Of a DNA stretch of 6,516 nucleotides, positions 4,608-6,516 are shown piece by piece. Position numbers and translations under genes: made by a program. The DNA is taken from NCBI GenBank assembly GCA_025359355.1, contig JANYGR010000430.1, positions 1 to 6,516 of the forward strand, written 5' to 3'. The notes beneath the pieces were generated by a model. That model was given only the letters and a program-made list of their open reading frames with translations. It did not search any database and was not told the origin of the DNA. The first letter of the stretch is position 1, and every line of letters starts with the position of its first letter. The DNA comes from Bacteroidota bacterium. GTDB lineage: Bacteria > Bacteroidota > Bacteroidia > B-17B0 > Aurantibacillaceae.

Positions 4608-5573
4608 GTGAAATTTTTAATCATCCGTTTTAGTTCCATTGGTGATATTGTTTTAACAACACCTGTTATTCGTTGCATTAAGCAGCAAATACAAGGAGCA
4701 GAAGTGCATTACATCACTAAGCAAAAGTTTAGTTCTGTCATTTTTTCTAACCCTTATATAGATAAATTATACACAATTAATCATTCAACTTCTGAAATTA
4801 TTGATCAACTCAAAAAAGAAAATTATGATTATGTAATAGATTTACATCACAACGCAAGAACGCTTAAATTAAAATTAGCATTGGGCAAAAAATCATTTTC
4901 ATTTCGTAAGTTGAATTGGCAAAAAATGTTGATGGTATGTTTTAAAATAAATAAACTTCCTAAACTTCATATTGTTGATAGATACTTCGAAACCATTAAC
5001 TCTATTGGTGTTACAAACGATGGCAAAGGATTAGATTATTTTATTCCAGAAAAAGATAGTATAAATATTACGTCGTTTTTGCCAACTCAATTTCAAAGTG
5101 GTTACGAAGTATTGGTAGTTGGTGGATCTTATTATACCAAACAAATTCCTTTGAATAAATTAAAAGAAATTTGCGCACAGTCTTTAAAACCATTGATTTT
5201 ATTGGGAGGAAAAGAAGACGCTCCAATTGCAGAAGAAGTTCATTTAGCATTTAAAGACAAAACAATAAATGGTTGTGGCAACTTAAATCTTAATCAGTCT
5301 GCTTCCATTATTGAACAAGCTGATAGAGTAATTACCTCTGATACAGGCTTAATGCATATAGCAGCTGCATTTAAAAAAGATATTATTTCTGTTTGGGGAA
5401 ATACCATTCCAGAGTTTGGAATGAGTGCTTATTTACCAGGAAAAAATTCTAAAATATTGGAAGTGAAAAATCTAGCCTGTCGTCCTTGCTCTAAATTAGG
5501 GCATCACAGTTGTCCCAAAAAACATTTTAGGTGTATGAATGATATTGATGTAAGTGAAATTAATCTTGATTAA
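4608..5573 (+). CDS. Glycosyltransferase family 9 protein (heptosyltransferase-like)
   Basis: GT9 enzymes transfer heptose or other sugars from nucleotide donors onto lipopolysaccharide or related envelope glycans at the inner face of the cytoplasmic membrane. The 321 residues begin MKFLIIRFSSIGDIVLTTPV, the hallmark GT9 N-terminus, with D13 at the position of the proposed catalytic base. The donor-binding half holds VVGGSYYTKQIP (170-181), LILLGGKED (196-204) and DTGLMHIAAA (245-254). A Cys-rich tail has C291, C294, C302 and C309. The start is GTG at 4608: it is the only start that gives the complete N-terminal motif, and no in-frame ATG fits upstream. The donor and acceptor sugars are not determinable; heptose should not be assumed. 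Its last 14 bases overlap the thioesterase gene on the other strand. Confidence 0.9.
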   Translation: MKFLIIRFSSIGDIVLTTPVIRCIKQQIQGAEVHYITKQKFSSVIFSNPYIDKLYTINHSTSEIIDQLKKENYDYVIDLHHNARTLKLKLALGKKSFSFRKLNWQKMLMVCFKINKLPKLHIVDRYFETINSIGVTNDGKGLDYFIPEKDSINITSFLPTQFQSGYEVLVVGGSYYTKQIPLNKLKEICAQSLKPLILLGGKEDAPIAEEVHLAFKDKTINGCGNLNLNQSASIIEQADRVITSDTGLMHIAAAFKKDIISVWGNTIPEFGMSAYLPGKNSKILEVKNLACRPCSKLGHHSCPKKHFRCMNDIDVSEINLD

Positions 5574-6084
5574 ATAACGCTTTTAACTCAGTAGCATCAT
5601 CTGGATTCATTCTTCCGCCCAGTATTAAAGACAATTGTCTTCTGCGCAAAGCGCCTTCAAAACGTTTTTTTTCTAGTTCTGTTTCAGGTATTACTGGCGG
5701 AACAGGGAGTGGTGCACCATTTTGATCGATAGCAACAAAGGTAAAGATGGCTTCATTACATTTTGTTTTTTCGCCAGTAGAAGGATTTTCAACAAATACA
5801 TCAATATATACCTCCATACTACTTGTAAATGCACGAGATACCTTTGCTTCTAAAGTGACTACACTATTTTGTTTAATTGGATTTTCGAACGACACATGAT
5901 TAATGGCCGCAGTTACTACTACACGTTTAGAATGACGTTGTGCAGCAATTGCCGACGTTATATCCATCCATTGCAATAATTTACCGCCAAATAAATTACC
6001 AATATGGTTGGTATCATTAGGTAGTACAACTTCTGTATTTACAGTATAAGATTCTTGAGATGGTTTGGGTTTTAATGTGCTCAT
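5560..6084 (-). CDS. Acyl-CoA thioesterase, YciA/ACOT type (hotdog fold)
   Basis: The enzyme hydrolyses acyl-CoA to free fatty acid and CoA in the cytoplasm, probably limiting acyl-CoA build-up. The 174 residues contain the hotdog signature LPNDTNHIGNLFGGKLLQWMD (21-41), with D41 in the place of the catalytic Asp of YciA-type enzymes. A VVVTAAINHVSFENPI strand (55-70) and VTLEAKVSRAFTSSMEVYIDV (76-96) follow, then the F-x-FVAID strand (114-120). The last 45 residues form a charged tail with an ALRRRQ stretch (145-150) of the type seen in family members. The ATG at 6084 is 20 residues before the signature, a normal spacing. A TACTTTTG box lies just upstream. It converges on, and overlaps by 14 bp, the glycosyltransferase gene; no separate terminator is seen at the junction. 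Confidence 0.92.
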   Translation of the reverse strand: MSTLKPKPSQESYTVNTEVVLPNDTNHIGNLFGGKLLQWMDITSAIAAQRHSKRVVVTAAINHVSFENPIKQNSVVTLEAKVSRAFTSSMEVYIDVFVENPSTGEKTKCNEAIFTFVAIDQNGAPLPVPPVIPETELEKKRFEGALRRRQLSLILGGRMNPDDATELKALFNQD

Positions 6085-6089
6085 AATGA

Positions 6090-6117
6090 TTTGTGTTGGT
6101 CAAAAGTACTACCTTTG
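6090..6117 (+). promoter_or_regulatory. Candidate promoter for the HemJ-like gene
   Basis: TACCTTTG (6110-6117) matches the -10 pattern, and TTTG (6090-6093) lies 16 bases upstream, slightly short of the usual spacing. The ATG follows at 6139. The -10 box is only one base away from the oppositely directed box of the thioesterase gene. Confidence 0.5.
6101..6108 (-). promoter_or_regulatory. Candidate -10 box for the thioesterase gene
   Basis: TACTTTTG on the minus strand fits TAnnTTTG and lies 16 bases before the ATG at 6084, which predicts a very short leader. No TTTG is seen at the right distance upstream. Confidence 0.4.
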
Positions 6118-6138
6118 GCTGAATAAAAAATAAATAAA

Positions 6139-6516
6139 ATGGAATACAATTACATCAAAGCGTTACATATCATATTTGTAGTTTGCTGGTTTGCTGGCTT
6201 ATTTTACATAGTTAGATTGTTTGTCTACACAACAGAAGCTTATCAAAAAGAGGAGCCTGCCAAAAGCATTTTAACACAACAGTTGTTAATTATGCAGCGT
6301 AAATTGTGGTTTATCATCACCTGGCCATCGGCTATTGGTACCACTATTTTTGGCACATGGATGTTTATACAAAATCCAGTATTATTAGCTCAACCATGGA
6401 TGTGGTTAAAACTTATTTTTGTTGGATTATTATGGTTGTATCATTTGCAATGCCATTTCATGTATAAACAGCAATCGGCGGGCATTTACAAGCAATCCTC
6501 ATTTAAGTTGCGTTTA
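6139..6516 (+). CDS. hemJ: HemJ-like protoporphyrinogen IX oxidase, CopD family (3' end outside window)
   Basis: The frame opens at ATG 6139 and is still open at the window edge, giving 126 residues of a protein I expect to be somewhat longer. HemJ is a membrane protein that oxidises protoporphyrinogen IX to protoporphyrin IX late in haem synthesis. The start KALHIIFVVCWFAGLFYIVRLFVY (7-30) is characteristic, with H10, W17, G20 and the YxxRLF block. A second membrane segment (about 56-78) follows KLWFII, and a third (about 88-109) contains the conserved WLKL (K91) and YH (101-102). The ATG follows an A-rich leader and a plausible promoter. HemJ is the best match; a different CopD-family membrane protein is the alternative, since the C-terminal half is unseen. 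Confidence 0.85.
   Translation, partial: MEYNYIKALHIIFVVCWFAGLFYIVRLFVYTTEAYQKEEPAKSILTQQLLIMQRKLWFIITWPSAIGTTIFGTWMFIQNPVLLAQPWMWLKLIFVGLLWLYHLQCHFMYKQQSAGIYKQSSFKLRL

Noticed and set aside
5068..5250. Open frame of 60 codons antisense to the glycosyltransferase gene
   Set aside because: It is a shadow inside a complete GT9 gene.

Overview
The window looks like chromosomal DNA of a member of the Bacteroidota. The protein families are all of Bacteroidota type. Several genes are preceded by the TAnnTTTG -10 box typical of this phylum, starts sit behind A-rich leaders rather than strong Shine-Dalgarno sites, and the DNA is A+T-rich. I cannot place it to family or genus from sequence alone.

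Layout. Positions 1-483 hold the 3' end of a large serine recombinase gene. Its reading frame continues without a stop through a strong hairpin and into the antisense of a tRNA-Leu(CAA) gene (437-515, minus), so this looks like the right-hand edge of an integrated element at a tRNA locus. A partial second copy of the tRNA 5' end and a short palindrome lie upstream of the tRNA. Divergent promoters separate this locus from prs (729-1661) and rplY (1741-2322), a short housekeeping pair for PRPP synthesis and ribosomal protein bL25 that ends at a clear, apparently bidirectional terminator (2341-2378).

On the minus strand follow a UbiA-like membrane protein gene (2700-3545) and a TatD-family metal hydrolase gene (3770-4537). 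The UbiA-like gene is bracketed by two direct copies of a roughly 160-bp interspersed repeat (2524-2682 and 3576-3737). The repeats have well conserved ends and a diverged centre that keeps the same hairpin fold through compensating changes. This is the most interesting non-coding signal in the window.

From 4608 a GTG-initiated family 9 glycosyltransferase gene runs on the plus strand and meets, tail to tail with a 14-bp overlap, an acyl-CoA thioesterase gene on the minus strand (5560-6084). A compact divergent promoter region then leads into a HemJ/CopD-like membrane protein gene that runs off the right edge (6139-6516).

Apart from the recombinase edge and the repeats this is ordinary chromosomal content: nucleotide precursor supply, ribosome assembly, envelope glycan synthesis, acyl-CoA turnover and haem synthesis. 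The genes do not form one pathway. I see no CRISPR array and no defence or toxin system.
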